Shown: positions 18,328 through 27,619, numbered from the stretch's first letter. The stretch: DNA of 64,000 bases from Psychrobacter luti (GCF_014192115.1 NZ_JACHXL010000003.1:434001-498000); one strand, 5' to 3'. Notes: generated by a model from the letters alone, not told the origin. A program made the numbers and translations.

Positions 18328-18996
18328 ATGAGTCCATCAGATAATTCTTCCCAAAAAACGCCTGAGAACAAAGCAGCTGCTAATAATAAAGCCACTAAAA
18401 CGATGAAAAAAAGCCAAATCAGAATATGGTTTTTGATTCCGCTGATTGTCTTTGCTGGTTTTGTAGTCATGCTATATATGCGCTTGGGTCAGCCAACGGA
18501 TATCGTCACCAACACCGCGCTTGAGCGTCCGGTACCAACATTTGAGCTGCCATTATTGTCAGATACCAGTCGTATTATGACCAATGATAATCTGCCGGAT
18601 CAGCCGTTTTTGATGAATATTTGGGGCTCTTGGTGCCCAACTTGTATCATTGAGCATCCTTTTTTGATGCAATTAGAAGAACGCGGCGTCAATCTGGTTG
18701 GGGTCAATTATAAAGATGATATCGGTGACGCCTTAGGATATCTAAATCGCGGCGGCGATCCTTTCTCAATGTCTATTCAGGATTTGTCTGGTCAATTTGC
18801 CTTAGATTTAGGTTTAACAGGCGCTCCTGAAACCTTTGTGGTTGATGGCGAAGGTGTTATTCGTCAGCATATCGTTGGTGAGATTAATGAGAGCAATTGG
18901 CAAAGCCGTATCACGCCTTGTTTGATGCTGCTCAATGAAGCCGACAAGAATAATGTTAGCCCAGACGCTACTCAGGTTAAGGAGATGTGCAAATGA
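18328..18996 (+). CDS. ccmG: Cytochrome c biogenesis thiol:disulfide protein CcmG/DsbE
   Basis: 222 residues. An N-terminal membrane anchor (about 32-52) follows a polar Lys/Asn/Ala-rich stretch longer than usual. The thioredoxin fold has WCPTC in NIWGSWCPTCIIEHP, and GAPETFVVDGEGVIRQHIVGEI carries the cis-proline and the CcmG-type insert. It keeps the apocytochrome CXXCH thiols reduced in the periplasm. Its ATG begins two bases after the ccmF stop codon and its stop overlaps the ccmH start, so translation is coupled. Confidence 0.94.
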   Translation: MSPSDNSSQKTPENKAAANNKATKTMKKSQIRIWFLIPLIVFAGFVVMLYMRLGQPTDIVTNTALERPVPTFELPLLSDTSRIMTNDNLPDQPFLMNIWGSWCPTCIIEHPFLMQLEERGVNLVGVNYKDDIGDALGYLNRGGDPFSMSIQDLSGQFALDLGLTGAPETFVVDGEGVIRQHIVGEINESNWQSRITPCLMLLNEADKNNVSPDATQVKEMCK

Positions 18997-19631
18997 TGGC
19001 TCTCTACTTAAAAGCTAGACGCGTAAAAGAAATACGCTCAAAAGCTATGTATGTACAAGCAATGCCTTTAAAAAACCTCACGATAAAGCTAGCAGGCTTA
19101 CTGCTTGCTTGTCTGCTCAGTTTTGGCATTAGTTTTAGTGCGCATGCAGCGATTGAGGTTTATGACTTCGATTCCGTACAGCAAGAAGCGCAATATCGCG
19201 GTCTTATTGAAGAGCTGCGCTGTCCAAAATGCCAAAACCAAAATCTAGCTGGTTCTGATGCGCCGATTGCGCAAGATTTAAAGCAAAAAACCTATGATTT
19301 GATTAAAGAAGGTCGTAGTGATACCGAGATACGTGCTTATATGCAAGAGCGTTATGGTGACTTTATTACTTATAAGCCGCCCGTCCGTCCATCGACATGG
19401 ATACTATGGTTTTTTCCGCCGTTATTATTGATTGTGCTGGTGATTGGCTGGTTTTGGCAAAGTAAACGTAGCCAGCGCGTTGCCCGTGGTCAAAGCGGTG
19501 TCACTGTAGATAGTGTTGCAGCATTATCAGCGGCAGAAAAAGCGGAACTTGATCGTCTGTTATTGCGTAGCAATAAACATAGCAATGACAATAACGAGCA
19601 TGACATCACCAGTACAGAGGACAAAAAATGA
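18993..19631 (+). CDS. ccmH: Cytochrome c biogenesis protein CcmH (reductase subunit)
   Basis: 212 residues from the ATG at 18993, which overlaps the ccmG TGA (ATGA) and sits 9 bases after AAGGAG. A GTG at 18987 is also possible, but the overlap favours 18993. A signal peptide (LAGLLLACLLSFGISFSAHA) is preceded by an unusually long basic leader. The conserved LRCPKCQNQNLAGSDAP contains the reactive CxxC pair, and one membrane span follows (WILWFFPPLLLIVLVIGWFW). CcmH reduces apocytochrome disulfides and docks with CcmF. Its stop overlaps the ccmI start in the same ATGA way. Confidence 0.94.
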   Translation: MMALYLKARRVKEIRSKAMYVQAMPLKNLTIKLAGLLLACLLSFGISFSAHAAIEVYDFDSVQQEAQYRGLIEELRCPKCQNQNLAGSDAPIAQDLKQKTYDLIKEGRSDTEIRAYMQERYGDFITYKPPVRPSTWILWFFPPLLLIVLVIGWFWQSKRSQRVARGQSGVTVDSVAALSAAEKAELDRLLLRSNKHSNDNNEHDITSTEDKK

Positions 19632-20908
19632 ACCTATTTTCTACTTTTGGCTTATTTATTGCCCTAAGCTTACTGATTGCGCTGTTACTGGCGGTCATCG
19701 TTATCATGCCATGGCTGCGGGCGTCACGCTTACGAGATAAGCCGGTTGACAATCAGCTGCTAGATATCAATATTGCAGTATTTCGTGAGCGCCTAGCAGA
19801 GCTGCAAACGGATAAAGACGGCGGCACTATCGATGAGGTGCATTATCGAAATCAAAAGCTTGAGCTTGAGCGCCAGTTATTGGATGCGCAGCGTACCGTA
19901 ACGCCGATGGTCGCGCCCGGTATCAAAAGCCGTCTGATTATCATGGTATGGGTGCCAGCATTAGCAGGATTGGCTTACTTTTTAATCAGCGACCGCACGC
20001 CGGTGTTTGAATTATGGGCAGCGGAAGATAAAGTCGCGCAAGTAGCCGATGACTTATTGACCGGTAAAATCGATCAGCCACCAGCTTGGGCGATTGAAGA
20101 CGGTACACAATTGATTAGTGCCATGCAGACCAACGTCTATCGTCACGCTGATGATCCTGATCGCTGGATGCGTCTGTCTGAATTATTCTTGTCATTAGAG
20201 GCCACCGATTCGGCACTTGAAGCATTGTCGCGCGCTTATCGTTTGTCACCAGATAATGAAGAGATTGCCACTACTTATGCGCAAATCAGCTTTTTTGCTA
20301 ATAAAGGACAGCTCGATGCCAATAGTCGCCGTGTCTTACAAGATGTGTTGGCGAAGAATCCACAACATGAAGGCGCTCAAATGCTGATGGCAATGGGCGA
20401 AGCACGTGGTAATAACTTTGAACAAGCACAAGGCTGGATTAAGCGTCTACGTGCCAGTATTGCTGCCAAACCGGGCGACCATAGCCAAGCGCTGGCAAGC
20501 CTTGATGAGTTGAGTGCGAATGTAAGCACGCAGCAGCAGCAAGCTTCTGAAGGCGTTGACGTTACCGTCTCTATCAGTGCCAGTCTGTTGCCATTAGTCA
20601 AAGCGGATGATGTGTTATTTGTCGCTATCCGTGATGTCAAAGGTGGGCCGCCATTTGCCGCTAAGCGTTTACCGATTAGTGTGATTAAGCAGGGTGAGGC
20701 AAATATTAGCCTAAGTGACTTGGATGCTATGATGCCAGAGCGTACGTTAGCTTCTGCCCGTGCTGATAAAGTTCAGCTCGCCGTCATTGCCCGTATCAGT
20801 CATAGTGGTAACGCTACTGCGGAGTCAGGCGATTTATCGGGTAATCCTGTGGTGATTAGCGCCGACCAAAATCAGGTCAATGTGGCTATTAATCAGCAGA
20901 CTCCTTAA
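19628..20908 (+). CDS. ccmI: Cytochrome c biogenesis protein CcmI (apocytochrome chaperone)
   Basis: 426 residues. Two membrane spans (LFIALSLLIALLLAVIVIMPWL and LIIMVWVPALAGLAYFLI) flank a cytoplasmic leucine-zipper-like loop (NIAVFRERLAELQTDKDGG), as in CcmI/CycH. A periplasmic TPR region follows (WMRLSELFLSLEATDSALEALSRAYRLSPDN), then a C-terminal beta-rich domain (VDVTVSISASLLPLVKADDVLFVAIRD) as in NrfG/CcmI fusions. It presents apocytochrome to CcmFH. The start overlaps the ccmH stop (ATGA). Confidence 0.92.
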   Translation: MNLFSTFGLFIALSLLIALLLAVIVIMPWLRASRLRDKPVDNQLLDINIAVFRERLAELQTDKDGGTIDEVHYRNQKLELERQLLDAQRTVTPMVAPGIKSRLIIMVWVPALAGLAYFLISDRTPVFELWAAEDKVAQVADDLLTGKIDQPPAWAIEDGTQLISAMQTNVYRHADDPDRWMRLSELFLSLEATDSALEALSRAYRLSPDNEEIATTYAQISFFANKGQLDANSRRVLQDVLAKNPQHEGAQMLMAMGEARGNNFEQAQGWIKRLRASIAAKPGDHSQALASLDELSANVSTQQQQASEGVDVTVSISASLLPLVKADDVLFVAIRDVKGGPPFAAKRLPISVIKQGEANISLSDLDAMMPERTLASARADKVQLAVIARISHSGNATAESGDLSGNPVVISADQNQVNVAINQQTP

Positions 20909-21040
20909 TGACTAAATATCAAAATATAAGTGGTTAATAATTGCGCGCTATCAGGCTTCTGGTGGCGTGCAATCTCGTCCTATGAACAGATAAGTCATCG
21001 TAACTTGCCGCATCAAGACTAAAAATACTTGAGCTTTTGA

Positions 21041-21784
<744 letters not shown>

Positions 21785-21832
21785 TGCTTTTTTAGAATTG
21801 CTGATAAGATTTATTTATTAACAGTCATATTC

Positions 21833-21872
21833 AAAACCCTGCCGCTAGCCATAACTAGCAGCAGGGTTTTTT
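21833..21872 (+). terminator. Intrinsic terminator of adk
   Basis: Stem AAACCCTGCCGCTAG (21834-21848) with CTAGCAGCAGGGTTT (21855-21869), one mismatch, loop CCATAA, followed by T residues to 21872. Confidence 0.92.
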
Positions 21873-21904
21873 AATGGTTAAAATAAAAGCTAAAAAATGT
21901 CCAT

Positions 21905-21941
21905 AAAAAAAGCCGCTTACTTAGAGAAGTAAACGGCTTTT
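21905..21941 (-). terminator. Intrinsic terminator of secB
   Basis: AAAAGCCG-C-TTACTT (21908-21922), loop AGAG, AAGTAA-A-CGGCTTTT (21927-21941). The A7 at 21905-21911 becomes T7 on the minus strand. It stands back to back with the adk terminator. Confidence 0.9.
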
Positions 21942-21991
21942 CGCTACTATTAGTTTAATGTAGCTTAGCTAATGCTTTATCCTGCTAAGTT

Positions 21992-22444
21992 TTACGCATT
22001 ACCTTGCGCATCAACTTGTGCTTGCTGTTGGCTTTGCGCGTACGCTTGGTCAAAGTTAACTGGCGCAAGTAATAACTGCGGGAAGCTACCACGTGTAACG
22101 ATGTCGCTGATGACTTCACGAGCATACGGGAACAGCACGTTCGGGCAGTAAGCGCCTAGAATTTGACCGATTTGGTCTTCTGGAATATCTTTTAATAAGA
22201 AGATACCCGCTTGATGAACTTCAGCGATAAATGCCGCTTCTTCTGCGTTTTTAGCATTGACACTGACCGTCAATACCACTTGGTAATGGTCGTCATCCAG
22301 TTTTTCAGCATTGCTAGATAGATTGATATCAAGCTCAGGATTCCACTCTTTGGTGAATACGCCCGCGCCTGGGACTTCAAGTGACATATCTTTTACGTAA
22401 ATGCGTTCTAGTGCCAATTGTGGTTGTGCTTGTTCTTCAGCCAT
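21992..22444 (-). CDS. secB: Protein-export chaperone SecB
   Basis: 150 residues. The SecB fold is clear: [46 protein letters not shown] and the most conserved [36 protein letters not shown]. SecB is a cytoplasmic tetramer that holds preproteins unfolded and hands them to SecA. The C-terminal tail is Gln-rich, as is common. It is the last gene of the rhodanese-grxC-secB stretch, but 196 bases separate it from grxC. Confidence 0.97.
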   Translation of the reverse strand: MAEEQAQPQLALERIYVKDMSLEVPGAGVFTKEWNPELDINLSSNAEKLDDDHYQVVLTVSVNAKNAEEAAFIAEVHQAGIFLLKDIPEDQIGQILGAYCPNVLFPYAREVISDIVTRGSFPQLLLAPVNFDQAYAQSQQQAQVDAQGNA

Positions 22445-22640
22445 GGTAATTCCTCTAAAAATTAATCAAATAATGGGCAAATGGTCATTGTCATAAAATA
22501 TCATTGTAATATAAATCGAGATAGAGTTTTAAGGTTTTATCTCGATGTTTTTCAGCAACATGGTTTTTAACAAGTTGATTTACCCTTGCTACCGTCTATT
22601 TTTAACTCGATAAAAACAGACCGCAAAACAAGATAGCAAA

Positions 22641-22904
22641 TTAACCTGCCAATAGCTCGTCAAGTTTGCCTTGTTGGTTCATTTGATTGAGCTCATCAAA
22701 ACCACCGACAAAGGTCTCGCCAATAAAGATCTGTGGCACAGTGCGATAGTTATTGGTTTTTTGCATCAATGCTTGGCGCTCTTCACGGCTTATATCATGC
22801 ATGCCAATCTCTTCATAATCAACGCCTTTGGTTTTTAGCAATTGCTTGGCGTTTGAGCAGTATGGGCAGATAGGGGTGGTGTAAACTTTCACAGATACAG
22901 TCAT
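22641..22904 (-). CDS. grxC: Glutaredoxin 3
   Basis: 87 residues. The active site is CPYC (13-16) in VYTTPICPYCSNAKQLL; TVPQIFIGETFVGGFDEL holds the cis-proline and the glutathione-binding GGFDEL. It reduces protein and mixed disulfides with glutathione. The start follows AAGGA. The rhodanese-grxC-secB order is common in gammaproteobacteria, although here a terminator separates grxC from the rhodanese gene. Confidence 0.96.
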   Translation of the reverse strand: MTVSVKVYTTPICPYCSNAKQLLKTKGVDYEEIGMHDISREERQALMQKTNNYRTVPQIFIGETFVGGFDELNQMNQQGKLDELLAG

Positions 22905-23230
22905 GGTTAGTCCTTGTTTATAAATTTATGCGGCAACAGTTTTATTATAAGTAATATGATAAATGGTGATATAAAAAATCATAGCGTAGAAATTAGCATA
23001 ATCCGTTACCAATATGTAAATTGCAAATCTATTCGATGTTGCTCAGTATAAAGTGGGGATGGCACTGCTAAATTCAAGCACTATTGGCTGAAAAACGCTG
23101 ACGGTAGCATAACTGCCACATAAAAAAAGACACCTTGTTAAAAGGTGTCTTTTAGATTAGCTCTGTATATTCCCAAAGCTACATTGTGCTTATGATTAGC
23201 CCTGCGTAAACCGACGCTTAATCTATTGTC
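22905..23230. other. Intergenic region between the rhodanese gene and grxC
   Basis: 326 bases. It holds the rhodanese terminator (23122-23153) and, nearer grxC, AT-rich sequence that should contain the grxC promoter. I see no gene. Confidence 0.5.
23122..23153 (-). terminator. Intrinsic terminator of the rhodanese gene
   Basis: Perfect stem AAAAGACACCTT (23125-23136), loop GTTAA, AAGGTGTCTTTT (23142-23153). A7 at 23122-23128 reads as T7 on the minus strand. Confidence 0.9.
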
Positions 23231-23686
23231 TTACTTATGCAAACTTGGCTTGGCTTTGCCTTTATTCTTTGGCTTAGCATCTTTTACACCAACCAACGGC
23301 ATGCCAGCGCCTTGCCAGCCACCGATACCGCCTTCTAGGCGATAGACACTGTCTTTACCAATCATCTGAATCGCTGCGCCTGCTTGCACGCCCATATCAC
23401 AGATGATAATTACTGGCTGCTCAATCGCACGAATTTCTTCTAAGCGGTCTTTAAGCTCAGTGAAAGGTATGTTACGGCTGCCTTGGATATAACCAGTTTC
23501 AAATTTCTTTTTGGCGCGAATATCGATCAGCTGCGCATTTTGCGAGTTGACCATCATACCCAAAGTATTGGGCGATATTTTTCTGCCACTACGTTTGTTT
23601 TCAATAGCAAAAAATAGCACGGCAAGTACGGCTAATATACCAAATAAAAACGGGTGGTTGCCCACAAATTCCAGCGCACGATCCAA
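23231..23686 (-). CDS. Membrane-anchored rhodanese-like protein (YibN-type)
   Basis: 151 residues from a TTG start at 23686. A GGAGG box (23697-23693) lies exactly six bases upstream of it, and the predicted promoter starts transcription near 23749, so the longer frame is unlikely. One N-terminal membrane span (PFLFGILAVLAVLFFAI) precedes a rhodanese domain with AQLIDIRAKKKFETGYIQGSRNIP and the active-site Cys96 in IIICDMGVQAGAA. The C-terminus is Lys-rich. The likely role is sulfur transfer or thiol handling at the inner membrane; the acceptor is unknown. It lies upstream of grxC and secB. Confidence 0.85.
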   Translation of the reverse strand: MDRALEFVGNHPFLFGILAVLAVLFFAIENKRSGRKISPNTLGMMVNSQNAQLIDIRAKKKFETGYIQGSRNIPFTELKDRLEEIRAIEQPVIIICDMGVQAGAAIQMIGKDSVYRLEGGIGGWQGAGMPLVGVKDAKPKNKGKAKPSLHK

Positions 23687-23755
23687 ACCATACCTCCAAA
23701 AAAATAAGTGTTCGGTTAAGCTGAGAAGACAGCCTAACGATATGAACAAGGCGCT

Positions 23756-23784
23756 ATTATACCGATTAGACTAGCCATAGTAAA
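23756..23784 (-). promoter_or_regulatory. Promoter of the rhodanese gene
   Basis: Minus strand TTTACT (23784-23779), 17-base spacer, perfect TATAAT (23761-23756). The -35 overlaps one arm of a 14-bp inverted repeat at 23774-23811 (GCCATAGTAAACGT with ACGTTCACTATGGC, one mismatch, 10-base loop), which could be an operator or a hairpin ending rsgA transcripts. Confidence 0.65.
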
Positions 23785-23810
23785 CGTGTGATGAGCAACG
23801 TTCACTATGG

Positions 23811-23883
23811 CAGTGATTAATAAGATAAGGGCTAACAAGTCACTGATTAATAAAGCAAGCATTAATAAGGCACTGATTAATAA
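23811..23883. repeat. Imperfect 30-bp repeat around the rsgA stop codon
   Basis: The core CA(G/C)TGATTAATAA recurs at 23811, 23841 and 23871, exactly 30 bases apart, with diverged sequence between. The third copy contains the rsgA stop codon (23877-23879 on the minus strand). Confidence 0.75.
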
Positions 23884-24980
23884 GGTTTAGTATCTGCTTC
23901 TTCTCTTAAGGTGACAAGGTTTTCAACACGGCGTTGTAATACCACGCCATCAGCAACCGCCTGCCATAACGCGCAGCCTTTGCTGTTATGAGTATGGCGA
24001 CAATCGCGGAATTGGCAATCACCTGCCAGTGGGGCAAGCTCAACAAACCCTGAAATGATATCATCAGGGGTCAAATGCCAAATACCGTACTCGCGAATAC
24101 CAGGGGTATCGACAATGCCACCTTGGGTTAAGTCGTCTGGGTTAAATGGTAATAGTCGACTGGTCGTCGTGGTATGCTGACCGAGTTTTGAGTTCTCAGA
24201 GATAATATTGACGCTCTGTGCCGATTCAGGTAGCAGAGCATTGATTAGACTGCTTTTACCAACGCCTGATTGCCCCGCAAAAATAACCAACTTTTTATCA
24301 ATGTAGCGCTTTAACTCATCCAGTCCTTCTTGCTTATCGCTATCAGCGACATTTTCAGGACAATCAACTGATGTCAGTACGCTCTCATAACCAAGCGCTG
24401 CATATTGTGCGAGTAGCTCATTGGTATCGACACCGTTTTCTTGCGCGAGCAGGTCGGCTTTATTGAGCACTAAGAGCGGCTTCACACCAGCATGATGACA
24501 AACGACCAAATAGCGGTCAATGAGAGTCGGCGCAGCAGCAGGCAACGGTGCAAATACAATCGCTAAAATATCGACATTGGCGGCGACAGGTTTGAGCTTA
24601 TGATAGCGATCAGGACGCGAGATTAGAGAGGTGCGTGGCTTTACGGATTCGATACGTCCAAAGCCAGTATTGGGATCAGCACTCCAGCGCACTTGGTCGC
24701 CAGCCGCTAGCATCGGTAAGTTGGTACGTACATGACAACGCCAGATATCGCCTAAAGTTAATTCCTGCCAAAACGGCTCAGGATCATCGGGTGCAATCTC
24801 CGGCTGCACGGGAATCACTGCTGGCAAGCTGGTCACCTGTACTTCTAACTGCTTACCATAATGCGCCATGACCACGCCATCCATCAAACTGTCATCGATG
24901 CTGTCTTGACTGTCAAGCTGCTGTTTGTCGATGCGACGAATCTGCTGTTTAGTCAGTTTGCGTTGCCGAATTAATGCCAT
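23877..24980 (-). CDS. rsgA: Ribosome small-subunit-dependent GTPase A
   Basis: 367 residues from the ATG at 24980 (MALIRQRKLTKQQIRRI, the normal basic start); the open frame to 25037 adds an unlikely leader. The order is OB-fold, then a circularly permuted GTPase: G4 NKAD comes before G1 GQSGVGKSS, followed by the switch HTTTTSRLLPF and G3 DTPG. The zinc site is C-x4-C-x-H-x6-C in DCQFRDCRHTHNSKGC. RsgA checks late 30S subunit assembly. It diverges from orn, the usual partner in gammaproteobacteria. Confidence 0.95.
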   Translation of the reverse strand: MALIRQRKLTKQQIRRIDKQQLDSQDSIDDSLMDGVVMAHYGKQLEVQVTSLPAVIPVQPEIAPDDPEPFWQELTLGDIWRCHVRTNLPMLAAGDQVRWSADPNTGFGRIESVKPRTSLISRPDRYHKLKPVAANVDILAIVFAPLPAAAPTLIDRYLVVCHHAGVKPLLVLNKADLLAQENGVDTNELLAQYAALGYESVLTSVDCPENVADSDKQEGLDELKRYIDKKLVIFAGQSGVGKSSLINALLPESAQSVNIISENSKLGQHTTTTSRLLPFNPDDLTQGGIVDTPGIREYGIWHLTPDDIISGFVELAPLAGDCQFRDCRHTHNSKGCALWQAVADGVVLQRRVENLVTLREEADTKPY

Positions 24981-25209
24981 GGGTTTTGAACCTATTAAAA
25001 AAATATTGCTAAGTGTAGCGTGAAAATTTGCTAACATACAGCCTAAAGCGCCGCTAGCCGATAGTGGTTTTGTAATGTTTTAGATTTTTTAGACAGTACC
25101 ACTGACTAAGCGCAAACATATGTTATTTGAGCATGACCATTTATAGGTGATTTATTTGGTTAACATTGCTCGTAAGTTGTTCCAAAATTTATTGACTATA
25201 GGATATTTT

Positions 25210-25797
25210 ATGAGTACCGACGACCATCCCAATAAAATCAAAATCAAAAACCAAGGTAAAAAAGGGTTGGTATGGATTGACCTAGAAATGACTGGGCTTG
25301 ATACCGTAAACGATGAAATCATCGAGATTGCTACCGTGGTGACAGATGAGGATTTAAATGTCCTTGCCGAAGGGCCTGTATTTGCCATTAAAGTATCAGA
25401 TCAAGTATTAAATAAAATGGATGACTGGAATACCAAGCAACATGGGCAGTCGGGACTGGTCGACCGTGTGCGCCGCAGTACCGTGACCTTGGCAGAAGCC
25501 GAAGCTGAGACTATTAAGTTTTTGAATAAGTGGGTCGATAGTGGCAAGTCACCAATGTGTGGTAACTCCATTTGCCAAGATCGCCGCTTTATGGCGCGTC
25601 AAATGCCTGAGCTAGAGCGCTTCTTCCACTATCGCAACCTTGATGTGTCGTCGATTAAAGAGCTATGCTTCCGATGGCGTCCTGATATTCTCAGAAACTT
25701 TGAAAAAGGCGGCAGTCATTTAGCGTTAGATGATATTCGCGACTCTATCCGTGAGCTAAAGCACTATCGTCAGCATTTCTTTAAACTCATGCCTTAG
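25210..25797 (+). CDS. orn: Oligoribonuclease
   Basis: 195 residues from the ATG at 25210, which follows AGGA; the frame extends upstream to 25147 without support. It is a DEDDh exonuclease: [10 protein letters not shown] (first D and E), [10 protein letters not shown] (D) and [11 protein letters not shown] (H and D) are all present. Orn degrades 2-5-mer RNAs and pGpG to nucleotides and is essential in many gammaproteobacteria. It is followed by a strong terminator. Confidence 0.96.
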   Translation: MSTDDHPNKIKIKNQGKKGLVWIDLEMTGLDTVNDEIIEIATVVTDEDLNVLAEGPVFAIKVSDQVLNKMDDWNTKQHGQSGLVDRVRRSTVTLAEAEAETIKFLNKWVDSGKSPMCGNSICQDRRFMARQMPELERFFHYRNLDVSSIKELCFRWRPDILRNFEKGGSHLALDDIRDSIRELKHYRQHFFKLMP

Positions 25798-25862
25798 AGA
25801 TTGATATTTTATTAATATTGTTTTAGCGAAAAGTCAGTTCAACATACCAAGCACTAAAAAAT

Positions 25863-25914
25863 CCCGCAAATGAAACGAATGCTAAAATATGGCACGTTTC
25901 TTTGCGGGCTTTTT
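25863..25914 (+). terminator. Intrinsic terminator of orn
   Basis: Long stem CCCGCAAA-T-GAAACG (25863-25877) with CGTTTC-TTTGCGGG (25895-25908), 17-base loop, then CTTTTT. Confidence 0.85.
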
Positions 25915-25967
25915 GCTTAATCAATATTTTATTTAACTTGTCTTGGGTTAACTCTCATATAAATGGA

Positions 25968-26447
25968 TTAGCGATTCTCATCAGGGCGTTTAATGCTATC
26001 TGGACTGGCTTCATAAACAGTATTTAACTCTGTTTCCGTCAGATATTTTTCTACCGTAGGGTATAACTCTCGTTCTTCAAATCGAATATGGTCGTATAAT
26101 AAAGTGCCAAGCGCTTTAACCTGCGCGACTGTGATGTCTGTATTCCCAGATTTTTTTGATTCTTTAACTTCATTTATTAGCTTATATAATTGCTTATGTT
26201 GTCCATCAAGGGTTTCGAGTACTGACGCCACATCAGGTTGAGTAGCACGATAAGGCTCTAATGCATTAGCGATTAAGTTGTCTTCAATTTGGAAATGATA
26301 TTGCATATCGTTAAGATAGGAAGTGAGATTATGCCAATGTTTGGCAATCTCTTCGGGTTCGTCAGCGCATTCTTTTGCATGGCGCGACAGGTTAAGGCCA
26401 AGATGGTGTTGGCGGGACAATGGCTGTAATTGATTGGCGCGTTTCAT
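25968..26447 (-). CDS. Hemerythrin-like (HHE) domain protein
   Basis: 159 residues, all-helical, one hemerythrin domain. Candidate iron ligands are His15/His23 near the start (SRQHHLGLNLSRHAKE), HFQIEDN, HKQLYKLI and the C-terminal HIRFEERELYP, matching the H...HxxxE...H...HxxxE layout of diiron hemerythrins. Bacterial members bind oxygen or nitric oxide, or protect against redox stress; the specific role is unknown. It diverges by 59 bases from a CopD-like membrane gene, sharing the promoter region. Confidence 0.88.
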   Translation of the reverse strand: MKRANQLQPLSRQHHLGLNLSRHAKECADEPEEIAKHWHNLTSYLNDMQYHFQIEDNLIANALEPYRATQPDVASVLETLDGQHKQLYKLINEVKESKKSGNTDITVAQVKALGTLLYDHIRFEERELYPTVEKYLTETELNTVYEASPDSIKRPDENR

Positions 26448-26506
26448 AATTAAAACCTTAATGTTTCAAGAAATCATGATTGGTTAATTATTTGGAGTGA
26501 TACGGT

Positions 26507-26944
26507 ATGTTCAACTATCTATTAATTCTGCACCTACTTGGCGCAGCAATATGGACAGGTGGTCATTTAATACTAGCATTAGTGGTGCTGCCTAAAGTAC
26601 TAACTTCACGTAATTTAGACGCATTGTTACAATTTGAGGGACAGTTTGAAAAAATCGGTATGCCAGCATTGGCCATTCAAATCATCACTGGGCTATGGAT
26701 GGCACATAGAATATTACCCAATGTGGGTATGTGGTTTGCCTTTGATAATGACATTAGCGTATTGATTGGTATGAAGCTGATATTATTATTGCTGACGGCT
26801 GTCGTCGCTATGCATGCACGTTTTTGGGTAATACCAAGATTATCAACCAACAACTTGAATGGTTTTGCCATTAATATTATTTTGGTGACGCTATTTTCAG
26901 TGGCATTCGTTGTGGTCGGTACGTTGTTCCGTACGGGATTTTGA
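26507..26944 (+). CDS. CopD-like four-helix membrane protein
   Basis: 145 residues, four predicted spans: YLLILHLLGAAIWTGGHLILALVVL, ALAIQIITGLWMA, ISVLIGMKLILLLLTAVVAMHARFWVI and ILVTLFSVAFVVVGTLF. His residues in helices 1 and 3 (LHLLGAAIWTGGH and MHARF) could ligate heme or copper, as in CopD and related families. Good GGAG ribosome site. Function inferred only at family level. It is divergent from and probably coregulated with the hemerythrin gene. The shared 59-base region contains the palindrome AATCATGATT (26472-26481). Confidence 0.7.
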   Translation: MFNYLLILHLLGAAIWTGGHLILALVVLPKVLTSRNLDALLQFEGQFEKIGMPALAIQIITGLWMAHRILPNVGMWFAFDNDISVLIGMKLILLLLTAVVAMHARFWVIPRLSTNNLNGFAINIILVTLFSVAFVVVGTLFRTGF

Positions 26945-27125
26945 TGAGTAGCGATTTATAAGCTAAAAAAATACCTAAGCAAGAAAGTAGCAAATGGCCT
27001 GGAATAGCACAAAGTCGTTTTTAGATAAAGATTTCCATAAGGCAATATTAGTTAAGTAGTGGTTAGAAGCTTTCAATAAAGTGAGAAGTATGGCAGATGA
27101 ATAGCTGATAAAAATCAACAAGCAC

Positions 27126-27156
27126 AAAAAAACCTCAAGTAAACAAATACTTGAGG
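27126..27156 (-). terminator. Terminator of the tRNA-Val/tRNA-Asp unit
   Basis: Perfect 9-bp stem CCTCAAGTA (27133-27141), loop AACAAA, TACTTGAGG (27148-27156), with A7 at 27126-27132 reading as T7 on the minus strand. Confidence 0.9.
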
Positions 27157-27198
27157 CGAAACTTGCTTAAACTTTACAGTTTAAATTCGTTTTAAATA

Positions 27199-27275
27199 TG
27201 GCGCAGCGGACGGGACTCGAACCCGCGACCCCCGGCGTGACAGGCCGGTATTCTAACCAACTGAACTACCGCTGC
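27199..27275 (-). tRNA. tRNA-Asp (GTC)
   Basis: Full 77-base cloverleaf with encoded CCA. The acceptor stem is GCAGCGG/CCGCTGC, the anticodon GTC lies in CCTGTCACG, and the T-arm is CGGGTTCGAGTCCCG. It is the second gene of a two-tRNA transcript. Confidence 0.97.
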
Positions 27276-27327
27276 TGAGGTCTTTTTAGTTTATTTAGCC
27301 ACTTAGTGTAAACACTATACTAGATAG

Positions 27328-27403
27328 TGGTGGGTGATGACGGATTCGAACCGCCGACATTCTGCGTGTAAGGCAGACGCTCTACCAACTGAGCTAATCA
27401 CCC
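27328..27403 (-). tRNA. tRNA-Val (TAC)
   Basis: Full 76-base cloverleaf with encoded CCA. The acceptor stem is GGGTGAT/ATCACCC, the D-arm contains AGCTCAGTTGGTAGAGC, the anticodon TAC lies in CTTACAC, and the T-loop is GGTTCGAATCC. It is the first gene after the promoter at 27556-27583. Confidence 0.97.
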
Positions 27404-27555
27404 TGAGAGGCATATCAAAAAGCAGTGCTTTTTTTAGCTTCACAAATGAAACCTCTTAAAAAGGATTTCCTAAAAGTTTTAACATTCAAAGTTGTCACCC
27501 TTCGAATAACTTTCAACAGAAGAGAACTAACTAAAGCCTCGCTCTGTGGGTGTGT

Positions 27556-27583
27556 ATTATATACATTTACGCATGGCTGTCAA
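27556..27583 (-). promoter_or_regulatory. Consensus sigma-70 promoter of tRNA-Val/tRNA-Asp
   Basis: Perfect TTGACA (27583-27578) and perfect TATAAT (27561-27556) with a 16-base spacer, followed by an ACACACCC discriminator. The expected precursor has a leader of roughly 145 bases before tRNA-Val. Confidence 0.85.
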
Positions 27584-27619
27584 ATATTATTTCAAGTATT
27601 TTTGAAATTAGGGTTAATA

